A DNA stretch of 64,000 bases from Streptomyces flavotricini (lineage in GTDB: Bacteria; Actinomycetota; Actinomycetes; Streptomycetales; Streptomycetaceae), in NCBI RefSeq assembly GCF_020639365.1, contig NZ_JAINUL010000001.1, forward strand, positions 589,323 to 653,322, written 5' to 3'. Under the pieces are notes generated by a model. The model had not been told where the DNA came from, ran no database searches, and saw only the letters and a list, made by a program, of their open reading frames with translations. The position numbers were made by a program, and so were the translations under genes. Positions 35,086 through 44,751 of this stretch are shown here, in pieces. Position 1 is the stretch's first letter. Every line of letters starts with the position of its first letter.

Positions 35086-36488
35086 GGCGTTCCCTGGCCG
35101 GAGTGGCGCTCGCCGTGACCTCCATGGTCGCCCTGTCCTTCCTCATACCCCTGGCCGCACTGGTGATGTCGCTGGTCAAGGCACAGGCCGTCACCGCCGC
35201 CGAACAGCGCGCCGCCGCCCTGGCCCCCATCCTCACCCTGACCACGGATCCCTCCGCGCTGCGGGAGTCCGCCGCGAGTCTGGACCCGGCCCAGCAACTG
35301 GTGATCCACCTGCCGGCGGACGCCCCGGCCCTCGGCAGCTCGAAGGCTCCCGCCGCGCTGCTCGAACGGGCCCAGCAGGGGCGGGAGTCGATCTCCCAGG
35401 CGATCCCGGACGGCTGGATCTGCCTGCAGCCGGTGGTGCTCCCCGGCGACCGGGTCGCCGTGATCGAGAACTTCGTGCCCGAGGAGGAACTGACCCACGG
35501 GGTCAAGGAATCGTGGGCGGTCATGTCCTTCCTCGCGGTGGCGCTGATCGGCGGTTCCGTCCTCGTCGCCGACCGTCTCGGCTCGAAGGTCGTCAGGTCT
35601 TCGAGGAAGCTCGCCCAGGCCTCGCGGGCACTCGGCCAGGGCGACCTGGACACCCGCGTGGACCCCGTGGGCCCCAAGGAACTGCGGGACGCGGGTGTCG
35701 CCTTCAACGCGATGGCGCACCGGATGACCGAGCTGCTCGCCGTCGAGCGCGAACTCGTCGCCGATCTGTCCCACCGGCTCCGTACGCCGCTCACCGCACT
35801 GCACCTCGCGTCGGAGCGCATGGCGGGCACACCCGAGTCGGCCCGGGTCGAGGCGGCCGTCGGTGAACTGGAGGCGGAACTGCGGGCCATCATCGCCGCG
35901 GCGCGCACCCCGCTCGCCGTGGGCCCCATGGGCCAGGGCATGCTCGGTACGGAAACGCCCGCGAGCCACGACGCCGCCGGAGCGGGGGCGTCCGGCCCCC
36001 GCTGCGAGGCCGCCGACGTGGTGCGCCGACGTACCGCCTTCTGGTCGGTCCTGGCGGAGCAGCAGGACCGGTCCTGCTGCGTCGAGCTGACCCAGGAGCC
36101 CACGGCCGTCGGCCTCTCCGACGACGACGTGGCCGCCGTGGTGGACGCGCTCATCGGCAACGTCTTCCGCCACACCGCGCCCGGGACCCCTTTCGGCGTC
36201 CGGGTGGTGCGGACGGCTCAGGCCGTCGAGCTGGTCGTGGAGGACGGCGGGCCGGGCATCCCCGAACCGGACCTGGCGCTCTCCCGCGGGAGCAGCACCG
36301 GTTCCACCGGGCTGGGCCTCGACATCGCGGGCCGGGCCGCGAGCGCGACGGGCGGGTCGGTGCACATCGGCCGCGGCCCCCTGGGAGGAGCCCACATCAC
36401 GGTGTCGTTCGCCCTGGCCCCGCAGGCTCCGTCCGAACGCAGACGCCGCATCTCGCGCCGCCGGCCGGCCTGGCCGCGCAGACGGTAG
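35082..36488 (+). CDS. sensor histidine kinase
   Basis: 468 aa from a TTG start overlapping the regulator stop. Two membrane segments (residues ~8-30 and ~147-167) flank a ~110-residue extracellular sensor. A HAMP-like linker leads to the H-box VADLSHRLRTPLTALHL (H231), N-box ALIGNVFRHTAPG and G-boxes VEDGGPGIPE and GSTGLGLDIAGRAASATGG. A long variable insert and an Arg-rich tail are odd but tolerable. It phosphorylates the adjacent OmpR-type regulator. Confidence 0.9.
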   Translation: MRRSLAGVALAVTSMVALSFLIPLAALVMSLVKAQAVTAAEQRAAALAPILTLTTDPSALRESAASLDPAQQLVIHLPADAPALGSSKAPAALLERAQQGRESISQAIPDGWICLQPVVLPGDRVAVIENFVPEEELTHGVKESWAVMSFLAVALIGGSVLVADRLGSKVVRSSRKLAQASRALGQGDLDTRVDPVGPKELRDAGVAFNAMAHRMTELLAVERELVADLSHRLRTPLTALHLASERMAGTPESARVEAAVGELEAELRAIIAAARTPLAVGPMGQGMLGTETPASHDAAGAGASGPRCEAADVVRRRTAFWSVLAEQQDRSCCVELTQEPTAVGLSDDDVAAVVDALIGNVFRHTAPGTPFGVRVVRTAQAVELVVEDGGPGIPEPDLALSRGSSTGSTGLGLDIAGRAASATGGSVHIGRGPLGGAHITVSFALAPQAPSERRRRISRRRPAWPRRR

Positions 36489-36657
36489 GCCGCGCGCGCC
36501 CGCGGCGGCCGTTCCTGCTTGTGGCCGACCGCCCTCTGTTCGGCCGCTCGTAACTGACGTACAAGTGAAGGCCGCACCACACGGTCGGCCCGTGCGTCAG
36601 GGGGCGTGACGGTCCGTCGAGCCGTGCTCGTTTCGAGCGATCCCCTGGGGGGGCGTC

Positions 36658-37872
36658 ATGAGCAGACGATCACGTGCCTGGATCCTGGTGGGCGCGGGCC
36701 TGATCGCCACGGTCTCCGGTCCGGCGTACGGGGCCGACGCGCCGTCGGCCGGGCCGGCCGCGGGGACCGTGCAGTACACCGTGCAGGACCTCGGCACGCT
36801 GGGCGGTACCCGCAGCAAGGCGACCGCCATCGCGGGCGACACCGTCGTCGGGAGCTCGTCGACGACCGGCGACGCAGCCGAACACGCCTTCGCGTACGAC
36901 ATGCGCAGGCGTTCGATGACCGATCTCGGCACCCTGGGGTACTCCAGCCGGGCGCCCGACGTCGAGGGGGACCACGTCGTCGGGCAGTCGGACCTCTCGG
37001 CCGACGGCCCGACCCACGGGTTCGCCTACAGCCTCCGGACCCGCCGGCTCGTCGACATCGGCACGCTCGGCGGCAGCAGCACCCGCATCACCGGCCTGAA
37101 CGGTGACACCGTGGTGGGGACCTCGTCGCTCTCCGGCGACGTGGTCACGCACGCGTTCGCGTACAGTCTGCGCACCCGGATCATGACCGATCTCGGCAGC
37201 CTCGCCGGCCCGTCGGGCGTCAGCACCGCGGCGGCCGTCAGCGGTGCGATCGTCGTGGGCAGTTCCTCCCTGCCGGACGCGCCGGCCGCCACCACGCACG
37301 GCTTCGCGTACGACCTGGGGACCCGCACGATGACCGATCTCGGCACGCTCGGCGGGAACTCCAGCACGGCCAACGACATCAGCGGTTCCACCGTGGTCGG
37401 TGGGTCCCGGACCGCAGGGAACGGCCTCGCCGGATACGCCTACGACCTCCGCACGGGCGTCCGCACGGACCTGGGGCCCCGCTTCCTGACCGGGCAGCTG
37501 ATCAGCGGGAGCGCCGTGGTCGGCGGCGACGGCCTGCTGGCCAGCTCGTTCGACCTCACGACGCACAAGAGCGCCGTGATCGGCTCCGGGCGTGGTGTGA
37601 CCGAGGTCAGGCAGATCTCCGGGAGCGTCATGGTCGGTGACAATTTCGCGCCCAACTCCTTCGCGTTCGTCGCCCGCTCCGACCACGGCGACTTCACCTA
37701 CCTGCCTTCCCTCGGCGGCCTCAACTCCGGCGCGGCGCAGGTCAACGGCCTCGGCGTCGTCGCAGGCAGCGCAGCGCTTCCGGCCGCCGACCCGGCCAAC
37801 TCCAACGGTCCTTTCCACGCCGCCGTCTGGCTGCCGCACACGGTGGCGCGGGGGGCCAAGCCGCGGTCCTGA
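36658..37872 (+). CDS. secreted HAF-repeat protein
   Basis: 404 aa. Signal peptide (MSRRSRAWILVGAGLIATVS). The mature protein is made of repeats of ~45 residues with the DLGTLGG motif (QDLGTLGG, TDLGTLGY, DIGTLGG, TDLGSLAG, TDLGTLGG, PSLGGL) alternating with TVVGSS and HAFAYD elements, the signature of extracellular HAF-repeat proteins, probably a beta-propeller. Biological role unknown. It starts just after a GGGGGGG stretch serving as ribosome-binding site. Confidence 0.87.
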   Translation: MSRRSRAWILVGAGLIATVSGPAYGADAPSAGPAAGTVQYTVQDLGTLGGTRSKATAIAGDTVVGSSSTTGDAAEHAFAYDMRRRSMTDLGTLGYSSRAPDVEGDHVVGQSDLSADGPTHGFAYSLRTRRLVDIGTLGGSSTRITGLNGDTVVGTSSLSGDVVTHAFAYSLRTRIMTDLGSLAGPSGVSTAAAVSGAIVVGSSSLPDAPAATTHGFAYDLGTRTMTDLGTLGGNSSTANDISGSTVVGGSRTAGNGLAGYAYDLRTGVRTDLGPRFLTGQLISGSAVVGGDGLLASSFDLTTHKSAVIGSGRGVTEVRQISGSVMVGDNFAPNSFAFVARSDHGDFTYLPSLGGLNSGAAQVNGLGVVAGSAALPAADPANSNGPFHAAVWLPHTVARGAKPRS

Positions 37873-37880
37873 AGCCGTGC

Positions 37881-38846
37881 CTACCGCCCGCGCGCACCGG
37901 CCGCTCCGGGTGCGGGCGCGTCCGCCCGCTCTGCGGAAACCTCCTGGGCGCGCGGGCGGTAGCGGGAGACGGCCACCCCGGCCAGGCACAGCAGGCCGCC
38001 CAGCAGGGTCAGCCAGGCCGGGACCTCGCCGAGGAGGATCCAGCTCAGCAGGACGACGATGGCCGGCACGGCGTAGGTCGTCGCGCCGAGCTTCCCGGCC
38101 GGCATCCGCGCGAGGGCGTAGGTCCAGGTGGTGAAGGCGAGGGCGGTCGGGACCACGCCCAGGTAGACCATGTTCAGGGTCGCGGAGAGCGGAGCCCGCG
38201 GGACCTCGGCCACCAGCTGCCCGGCGAACGGCAGGCACGCCACGGTGCCGGCGAGGCAGCTGTACGTGGTGATCTGCAGCGGCGTCCCGAAGGAGAGCGC
38301 GGGCTTCTGCGCGACGACGCCCGTCGCGTACGCCACCGCCGCGAGCAGGCACAGCGCCACCCCGAGCACCGAGGTGGAGCCGTCGCCGCCGGAGGACATC
38401 GACAGGCCGACGACCACGGCGCCGACGAAGGAGACCGCCATGCCCGACAGCAGCCGCGGCGGCAGTGCCTCGCCGAGCAGGCGCGCGGCGAGGAGCGCCA
38501 TCAGGATCGGCCCGGTGTTCACCAGCAGGGACGCCGTACCCGCGTCGACGAGGCGCTCGCCCCAGTTCAGCGCGACCGTATAGCCGCCGAACCACACGAA
38601 TCCGGACAGCAGGATGCCGCGGTGCGCTCCGCGCGGGGGCAGGCCCCCGCGGCGCAGCAGGAGGAGCGCCACGAGGACCAGCGAGGCGGCGAGGAGCCTG
38701 CCGAGCGCCAGCGCCCCCGGCGAGTAGGCGGCTCCGGCGCTGCGGATGGAGACGAAGGCGGACGCCCAGGCGAACACCGTGCAGCACACGGCGCCGACGA
38801 TGAGCAATCCGGGCGGAAGGGCACGCGGGAAGGTCTTCATGCCCAC
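37881..38846 (-). CDS. EamA/DMT-family membrane transporter
   Basis: 321 aa with ten hydrophobic segments and two EamA repeats (first: FAWASAFVSIRSAGAAYSPG; second: TYAVPAIVVLLSWILLGEVP). Predicted inner-membrane exporter of metabolites or amino acids. The start is GTG 38846 or ATG 38840. Convergent with the HAF gene with only 8 bases between; the next gene upstream, an ArsR-type regulator, is on the same strand 83 bases away. Confidence 0.87.
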   Translation of the reverse strand: MGMKTFPRALPPGLLIVGAVCCTVFAWASAFVSIRSAGAAYSPGALALGRLLAASLVLVALLLLRRGGLPPRGAHRGILLSGFVWFGGYTVALNWGERLVDAGTASLLVNTGPILMALLAARLLGEALPPRLLSGMAVSFVGAVVVGLSMSSGGDGSTSVLGVALCLLAAVAYATGVVAQKPALSFGTPLQITTYSCLAGTVACLPFAGQLVAEVPRAPLSATLNMVYLGVVPTALAFTTWTYALARMPAGKLGATTYAVPAIVVLLSWILLGEVPAWLTLLGGLLCLAGVAVSRYRPRAQEVSAERADAPAPGAAGARGR

Positions 38847-38928
38847 GACTCTACCCTTAACTCTTCGGCAGTCACCGAACTATTTTTTCTACAACTTCCT
38901 GGGGGACGCCCGAGTGCCGCGACGCCCG

Positions 38929-39663
38929 CTAACTCCACGACTGCGGAGCGAGGCCCAGCAGTTCACCGAAGGCCTCCTCCCCCGCCCCCGTCACCAGCAG
39001 GCCCCGGCCGCCGCCCTCGGGGCGCACCACCCACTCCTCACCCAGGGCCCGCGCGCACAGCCTGGCCCCGACCAGGCCGCCCAGATGGCGCCTGCGCTCG
39101 GTCCAGTCCAGGCAGGAACTCGCCAGCGGCCTGCGCCCCGCGCCCGTCACGTCGACGCCCGCCCGGCGGCACCATTCGAGTCCGCTCTCGGTCAGCGCGA
39201 AAACGGCCTCCGTGCGCAGCAGCCCCCGGCGTTCCATCGCGTCCGTCACGGCCATGCCGAGCCGCCCCGCGAAGTGGTCGTAGCAGGTACGGGCCCGGGC
39301 GAGGGGATCGGGCGCGGCGACCACCGGAACGGCGTGCGCCGCGTCCCGGCCCGGGACGGCGTAGGACGCCAGCTCGTCCACCAAGCGGGCCGTGGCCGCC
39401 GAGGCGATGCGCACGTAGCTGTGCCGACCCTGGCGCTCCGTCACACAGATCCCCGCGTCGAGCAGCCGGGTCAGGTGCCCGCTGACGGTGGAGGGGGCCA
39501 CCCCGGTGATCCGGGCCAGCTCGCCCGCCGTCCAGGCGCGCCCCTCCAACAGGGTCATGCAGATGGCCGCCCGGGTCTCGTCGGCCAGGGCGGCGGCGAG
39601 AGAAGCGAGCCGAGCGGCGGGGGCCGGCGCATCCGCAGCCCCGGGAGCAGGTACGTGTTCCAT
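38929..39663 (-). CDS. ArsR-family regulator with C-terminal extension
   Basis: 244 aa. An ArsR winged HTH lies at residues ~15-85 (ALADETRAAICMTLLEGRAW, GVAPSTVSGHLTRLLDAG, YVRIASAATARLVDELA). The ~150-residue C-terminal half (ARTCYDHFAGRLGMAVTDAM, LASSCLDWTERRRHLGG) is the arrangement seen in HTH proteins with a HxxC-type domain of unknown ligand. ATG 39663. It may control the EamA gene downstream on the same strand, or itself. Confidence 0.83.
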   Translation of the reverse strand: MEHVPAPGAADAPAPAARLASLAAALADETRAAICMTLLEGRAWTAGELARITGVAPSTVSGHLTRLLDAGICVTERQGRHSYVRIASAATARLVDELASYAVPGRDAAHAVPVVAAPDPLARARTCYDHFAGRLGMAVTDAMERRGLLRTEAVFALTESGLEWCRRAGVDVTGAGRRPLASSCLDWTERRRHLGGLVGARLCARALGEEWVVRPEGGGRGLLVTGAGEEAFGELLGLAPQSWS

Positions 39664-39950
39664 GACTCCAGGGTGCCTCATCGTTTCGGCATATGGCGAA
39701 TGATCCGATGCGCCGGTGACACCGCCGGGATCTGACGGACGGGGGCATCGGCGCGCGGGAGTGGTGTCGCCGGTCATCACCGGGGGGAGGTGACCGTCGC
39801 GGCGCCGTCGGCACGGGAAGGCGCCCGGCGGGGCGGGATCCGCGTACGGTCGGTCGACGGGCCGTGGCCCCTCCTCGCGGCGGTCGTGCCCCACCCGGTC
39901 GTCGGCCGACCGGTCCCGTCCGATTGATGTCGCCGGAACAGGAGCATCCC

Positions 39951-40556
39951 ATGCGCCTCTACGCCCAGACCCGAGCACGTCGCCTCCGGCAGGTACTGGC
40001 CGACCTGATCGCCGTGGTGCTGATCGCGGCGGCGGTGAGGATCGCTCTGGCCGTCCACGACGGGATCATGGTCCTCGCCGAGCCGGGGCGGAAGCTGGAG
40101 GACGCGAGCGGCGGCCTGGCGTCCGGCCTCGACGACGCGGGGAACGCGGCGTCGAACGTGCCGCTGGTCGGGGGGCTCCTGAAGAAGCCGCTGCAGTCCG
40201 CCGCCGAGGCCGGCAACGGACTCTCGGACGCGGGGCAGTCGATGCAGGACTGGGTGGGCCGGGTGGCCGACCTGACGACGTTCGCCCTGATCGTCGTCTC
40301 CGTGGCGCTCGTACTGGCGTTCTGGCTTCCCCCGCGCGTGCGCTGGATCAGGCGCAGCGCCCGGATCCGCGGGCTGCTCGACGCTCCCGGCGGCGCCGAT
40401 CTCCTGGCCCTGCGGGCGCTGACCGGTCCGTTGAAGGACCTGGCCTCGGTCCCGGTACCGGCGGGAGGCCTCGCCGATGCGTGGCGGCGGGGTGACGAAC
40501 AGGCCATTCGCGACCTGTCCCGGGTGGCGCTCAGGCGGGCCGGCCTGAGCGCCTGA
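39951..40556 (+). CDS. hypothetical membrane protein
   Basis: 201 aa with two membrane segments (VLADLIAVVLIAAAVRIALA and LTTFALIVVSVALVLAFWLP) separated by an ~85-residue Gly/Ala/Asp loop, and a cytosolic helical tail. CAGGAG precedes ATG 39951. Similar orphan membrane proteins are common in Streptomyces; no function is assigned. Confidence 0.75.
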   Translation: MRLYAQTRARRLRQVLADLIAVVLIAAAVRIALAVHDGIMVLAEPGRKLEDASGGLASGLDDAGNAASNVPLVGGLLKKPLQSAAEAGNGLSDAGQSMQDWVGRVADLTTFALIVVSVALVLAFWLPPRVRWIRRSARIRGLLDAPGGADLLALRALTGPLKDLASVPVPAGGLADAWRRGDEQAIRDLSRVALRRAGLSA

Positions 40557-40611
40557 AGCCCGGGCCGACCGCGGCGAGCGCCCCGCTGCCAGACGGCCTT
40601 TGACGACACGG

Positions 40612-43074
40612 CTAGCCGGCGCTGATGGCCGTCAGGTGCGTGGTGCCGTCACGCAGGGCGGTGATGCGGACCTGCCCGGCGGGGAAGGGGTCCGTCCCGT
40701 TGGGGCCGGGTATCCGGCCGAAGGGCGTCCAGGAGCCGTCCGGCATCCTGACGTTGTGCCAGACCCGGCCGTCGAGCCCGACCGCCACGACCTGGGCCGA
40801 GCCGTCGGGCGTCCCCGCGATGCCGATGGCGCTCGCCCCCATGGTGGGGGTGGAGACGCCCGGCGGGGGCCGGAATCCGGTCCAGGACCCGTCGGGCCGC
40901 CGCAGTTGGTGGTACACGATCCCGTCGATCCCGATCGCGAGGACCTGCGAGGATCCGTCGGGCATCCCGGTGATGGCCAGGGCCGGGCCGGAGAACGTCG
41001 CGGCCCCGTTGTAGCCCGCCATGCGTCCCCAGGGGGTCCACGCACCGCCACGCCCGCGCACGCAGTGGTACATGGCGCCGTCCATGCCGTAGCCGAGCAG
41101 CTGCGCGGACCCGTCGGGCATGGCGGTGATCGCCAGCTTCGTCGCACCCCAGCGGCTCGTCGCCGGAGAGCCGGGCATGGCCCGGAACCCGGGCAGCCCG
41201 CCGTCGGCACGCCGCTGCTGGTGGTACGCGGTGCCGTCCATGGCCGTCGCCACGATCTGGCAGGTGCCGTCGGGGAACGCGGCGATGTCCGCCTCCCGGA
41301 CGGTGAAGTCGGTCGAGCCGTCCGGTCCCGCGACCCGCTGCCAGGGCTGCACCATGGCCGGTCCCCGTACGGTGGTCAGCCACAGGCCGTTGTCGGGCGC
41401 GATGCCCAGCACCACCACCGACCCGTCCGCCATGCCCGCCGCGGCGCTCTGCAGACCGGCGAACGAGGCGGCACCGCCCGCGCCGGGCAGCGGACGCAAG
41501 CTGCTCCACGATCCGTCGGGACGGCGCTCCGTCTGGAAGAGCACGCGTCGCTCGACGTCGTACGGGGGCAGTTGCGCGGAGTAGAACCACACCGGGTTGG
41601 TGATGGCCACCAGTTGGTCCAGCGTGGTGGAAGCGGGCTTGAGGCGGCGGACCTCCGCCCGGACGAACATCGACGCCTTGCCCCAGCCGCGCCACCTCAG
41701 CCGCCCCCGGCCACTCCCGTCGATGCCGGTGGCGGCCATGATCCCCCACTCGGTGTAGAGGGTGGCGATGCTGTCCGGGGCTCCCGTCACGTCCAGGGTC
41801 ACGTCGACGGCGTCGAAGAACGACAGGGGAAGCTCCTCACCGGGCCCGGCGACCGCTGCGCCGGTCCGGGCGCTGAAGTCCAGGGTCACGGCGGCCGATT
41901 CCACGGCGTACGACCGCCCCCTGCGCAGCGCGTCCAGTACGGCGGGGGTGGACAGTCCGGCCGCGCGCACCACGTTGTGGGGCCGGCCGACCGCGTCCGC
42001 GGGGCTGTGGGCGTCGCTGTTGCCCACGGCGGCGATCCTCTTGCCGAGGCAGAGCATGACGTGCCAGGCGGCGATGTTGGCCGCGTCGTCCAGGGTCCAC
42101 GGTCCGTTCCACACCTCCAGCGCGTCGACGCGGTCGAGGCCGAATTCCCAGAAGGACCCGGCCGCCGGAGTGAGCGGGTGGGCGGCGATCGAGAGTCCGC
42201 CCAGGCTGTGCACGCGCCGGGCGTGGCCGTCGAACGCCCCCTGGTCCGAGGGACCGTAGCGCCAGTCCACCCATTCGCCCTGGGGCAGGCCCACGGCGAG
42301 CCAGTGGCCGTGGCGCGTGGTGACCTCCTCGGCGTTGATGACGAGGAGGTCGGTCGGGACGTTGCCGTGCCAGGTCACCCCGGTGGAGCTGGTGTTGTGG
42401 TCGGAGGTCGCGATGAAGTGCAGGCCTTCCTGCCGCGCGGCGGCGACGATCTCGTCCACCGTGCGCTGTCCGTCGGAGTGGACGCTGTGCAGGTGCAGGT
42501 CGCCCCGGTACCAGCCGGCCCCGCGGCCCGCCACCGAGGCCGGCAGGAGGTCGTACGGGGTGCCGGGGAGCTGGTCACCGTGGTGCAGGGTGACCTCGAC
42601 CTGCGAGGCCATTCCGCCGGTGCTGCCCACCATCGGCCCCAGGATGACGGACCAGCCCCCGGGCTCCACGGGTCCCGGCACGTAGCCGGGGGTGGCGTCC
42701 GACATGGAGAGGGTGAAACCGGCCCGTGCGCCGCCCGACCAGCCGCGGAACCCGGAGGGGCCGAAGACGCCGAGGTCGAGGATGCCGGCGGCGGCGTCGT
42801 GGGTGGTGGAGACGGAGATCCGCTGCACTCCGGCGGGGACGTCGAAGGCCACGTAGGCCCACTGGTCGTTGCCGTACGGGGAGCGGCCCGTGTAGGTGGT
42901 CGTCACCGTGTCGGTCCCCCCGCCCCGCGTCGAGGCGAGGGCGGCCGGTGCGGGGACCAGCGCGGCGACTCCGCCCGCGGCCAGCAGGGCCCCTAATCGA
43001 AGCAGCGACCGGCGCTCGACGCCGGGGACGGGGGTGGGACCGGGGACGGCGCTGGGGAGGTGTTGACTCGGCAC
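40612..43074 (-). CDS. secreted PHP-domain metallo-phosphoesterase with propeller-type tail
   Basis: 820 aa. A twin-arginine-like signal is present (ERRSLLRLGALLAAGGVAAL). A beta-sandwich prepeptidase-like region precedes a PHP/CehA-type domain with metal-binding motifs GDLHLHSVHSDG, IATSDHN, SIAAHPL and VGNSDAHSPAD. From about residue 480 the protein holds repeats of ~48 residues (for example ITAMPDGSAQLLGYGMDGAM, AITGMPDGSSQVLAIGIDGI), a tectonin/PLL-like lectin propeller. The combination suggests an extracellular phosphoesterase or phosphatase targeted to a carbohydrate surface. It ends near the stop of the convergent membrane protein. Confidence 0.85.
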   Translation of the reverse strand: MPSQHLPSAVPGPTPVPGVERRSLLRLGALLAAGGVAALVPAPAALASTRGGGTDTVTTTYTGRSPYGNDQWAYVAFDVPAGVQRISVSTTHDAAAGILDLGVFGPSGFRGWSGGARAGFTLSMSDATPGYVPGPVEPGGWSVILGPMVGSTGGMASQVEVTLHHGDQLPGTPYDLLPASVAGRGAGWYRGDLHLHSVHSDGQRTVDEIVAAARQEGLHFIATSDHNTSSTGVTWHGNVPTDLLVINAEEVTTRHGHWLAVGLPQGEWVDWRYGPSDQGAFDGHARRVHSLGGLSIAAHPLTPAAGSFWEFGLDRVDALEVWNGPWTLDDAANIAAWHVMLCLGKRIAAVGNSDAHSPADAVGRPHNVVRAAGLSTPAVLDALRRGRSYAVESAAVTLDFSARTGAAVAGPGEELPLSFFDAVDVTLDVTGAPDSIATLYTEWGIMAATGIDGSGRGRLRWRGWGKASMFVRAEVRRLKPASTTLDQLVAITNPVWFYSAQLPPYDVERRVLFQTERRPDGSWSSLRPLPGAGGAASFAGLQSAAAGMADGSVVVLGIAPDNGLWLTTVRGPAMVQPWQRVAGPDGSTDFTVREADIAAFPDGTCQIVATAMDGTAYHQQRRADGGLPGFRAMPGSPATSRWGATKLAITAMPDGSAQLLGYGMDGAMYHCVRGRGGAWTPWGRMAGYNGAATFSGPALAITGMPDGSSQVLAIGIDGIVYHQLRRPDGSWTGFRPPPGVSTPTMGASAIGIAGTPDGSAQVVAVGLDGRVWHNVRMPDGSWTPFGRIPGPNGTDPFPAGQVRITALRDGTTHLTAISAG

Positions 43075-43173
43075 AGTCGTGCACTCCGTTCACATGAGGC
43101 GGCATGGGAGGCGTGCGGAACGAGGACGTGCGGGTGCCGGTGCGGCTGCGGCTGCGGCTGTGGAAGGGGCTGC

Positions 43174-43959
43174 CTACCGGTGTGAGCGCTGGGCCTCGAC
43201 GATCTGTCGCACGGAGCCGTCGAGGCCCGCCCGGGCCTGGACCCGCTCGGCGAAGCCGGGGAACTGCCCGGCGATGGCGCTGAGCAGCCTCAGCTCCAGC
43301 GGCGCCACGTTCACCTCGCACCGGTCCTGGCGGACGGCCCGTACGACGCCGGCGGCGACCTGTGCGGGCGTCACGGTCCTGATGCCGCTCGGCGGGGTGG
43401 CGCCCGTGGCGGCGAACATCCCCGCGTCACGGACGAAGCCGGGCTGGACCAGGGACACCCCCACGCCCGTGCCCCGGAGTTCTTGGCGCAGCGAGAGGGC
43501 GAATCCGCGCAGTCCGAACTTGGTCGCGTTGTACAGCGAGGTCGACTTGGTCGCCGCCTTGCCGGAGATGGAGCCGACCAGCACGATGTGCCCGCGGCCG
43601 CGGTCCACCATGTGTGCCGCGAGCAGCCGGGACAGCAGGAGCGGCGCCCGCAGGTTGACGTCGAGGGCGCGGTCGAGCTGTTCCCCGGTGTAGTCCAGGA
43701 GGTCGCCGCTGGCGGGCAGGGCCGCGTTCGCGACGAGGACGTCCGCGTCGGCGCAGGTCTCGGCGAGCCGGACGACGTCGGACCGGACGGCCAGATCGGC
43801 GACCACGGTGTGGGCACCGCATGCCTGCGCGGTGGATTCGAGGGCCTCCGGTCGGCGCCCGGTGACCGTGAGACGGGCGCCCCGGGCCGTCAGAGCCGCC
43901 ACCAGGGCGGATCCGATGCCCCCGGTGGCCCCGGTGAGGAGAACGTTCGATCCGGACAT
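43174..43959 (-). CDS. classical short-chain dehydrogenase
   Basis: 261 aa from ATG 43959; GTG 43965 is an alternative. The cofactor motif TGATGGIG (residues 9-16), NAA (78-80), S132 in VLVGSISG and the catalytic Y143-x3-K147 are present, with LVQPGFVRD after. Cytosolic oxidoreductase resembling SDRs that act on acyl or keto groups; substrate unknown. Divergent from a TetR gene with a 16-bp palindrome between them, so probably its target. Confidence 0.87.
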   Translation of the reverse strand: MSGSNVLLTGATGGIGSALVAALTARGARLTVTGRRPEALESTAQACGAHTVVADLAVRSDVVRLAETCADADVLVANAALPASGDLLDYTGEQLDRALDVNLRAPLLLSRLLAAHMVDRGRGHIVLVGSISGKAATKSTSLYNATKFGLRGFALSLRQELRGTGVGVSLVQPGFVRDAGMFAATGATPPSGIRTVTPAQVAAGVVRAVRQDRCEVNVAPLELRLLSAIAGQFPGFAERVQARAGLDGSVRQIVEAQRSHR

Positions 43960-43993
43960 GTCCACGCTGACTCCCGTACGGTGCCCCTGAGTT

Positions 43994-44009
43994 GTTCGTT
44001 CGAACGAAC
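43994..44009. promoter_or_regulatory. perfect 16-bp palindrome, probable TetR operator
   Basis: GTTCGTTCGAACGAAC reads the same on both strands. It lies 35 bases upstream of the SDR start and ~98 bases upstream of the divergent TetR start, the usual place for a TetR-family operator that controls both genes. Confidence 0.75.
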
Positions 44010-44106
44010 GATAAGGATCCCTCCGCTCCGTGTCCACACCCCGGACCCGCCCGACTCCCCTGCCCCGCCGGGTCGTTCACGGCGGCCGATGGGGCAGAAT
44101 GCCGAC

Positions 44107-44679
44107 ATGCCCCATGCCTCCGACACCCGCCAGAGCATCATCGACGCCGTGCTGCGGATCATCGGACAGGACGGCGTCGCCGCCGTCACCAACCGGCGGA
44201 TCGCCAAGGAGGCCGGAGTCTCGCTCGGTTCCGTCACCTACCACTTCGCCACCCAGCACGAGCTGCTGCGCGAGAGCCTCCTGCATTTCGTGGCCGAGGA
44301 GACCCGGCACTTCACGGGGCTGGCCGACGCGTGCACCGACGAGCGGTTCGACATCGGTCAGGCGGCCGAGGTGGTGGCGCAGGTCGCGGGCGGCACCGCC
44401 TTCGACAGCCGCCACATCGCACCCTTCGAGCTGTACGTCCAGGCCGGCCGCGACGAGCGGCTGCGCGCCGCCGCGGCCGAATGCTTCGCCGCCTACGACC
44501 TGCTGGCCGCCCGGATCCTGACCCGCCTCGGCGTTCCGGATCCCGAACGGCTGGCGGGGGCGGCCGTCGCCCTGGTCTTCGGGCAGCAACTGCGCCGCCT
44601 GGCCACCGGCGCCCCGGCCGAGGACCTCGTCGACGCCCTGCTCGTCCTCACGCGGCTCACCCCGACGCAGACCGCGTAG
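44107..44679 (+). CDS. TetR family transcriptional regulator
   Basis: 190 aa. HTH at residues ~8-55 (SIIDAVLRIIGQDGVAAVTN, AGVSLGSVTYHFATQHELL), with the SVTYHF tyrosine typical of the group. The C-terminal domain is helical. ATG 44107. It very probably represses the divergent SDR gene via the palindrome at 43994-44009. Confidence 0.88.
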   Translation: MPHASDTRQSIIDAVLRIIGQDGVAAVTNRRIAKEAGVSLGSVTYHFATQHELLRESLLHFVAEETRHFTGLADACTDERFDIGQAAEVVAQVAGGTAFDSRHIAPFELYVQAGRDERLRAAAAECFAAYDLLAARILTRLGVPDPERLAGAAVALVFGQQLRRLATGAPAEDLVDALLVLTRLTPTQTA

Positions 44680-44702
44680 GACACCCGTCCCCGTGGCGAG
44701 TC

Positions 44703-44738
44703 GACCGGGCCGACCGGGCTGACCGGGCTGACCGGGCC
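44703..44738. repeat. 9-bp tandem repeat in an intergenic gap
   Basis: Four copies of GACCGGGCY between the TetR stop and the convergent lectin stop. It is non-coding, and is one of several 9-bp repeats in the window. Confidence 0.85.
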
Positions 44739-44751
44739 GCACGCCACAGGG

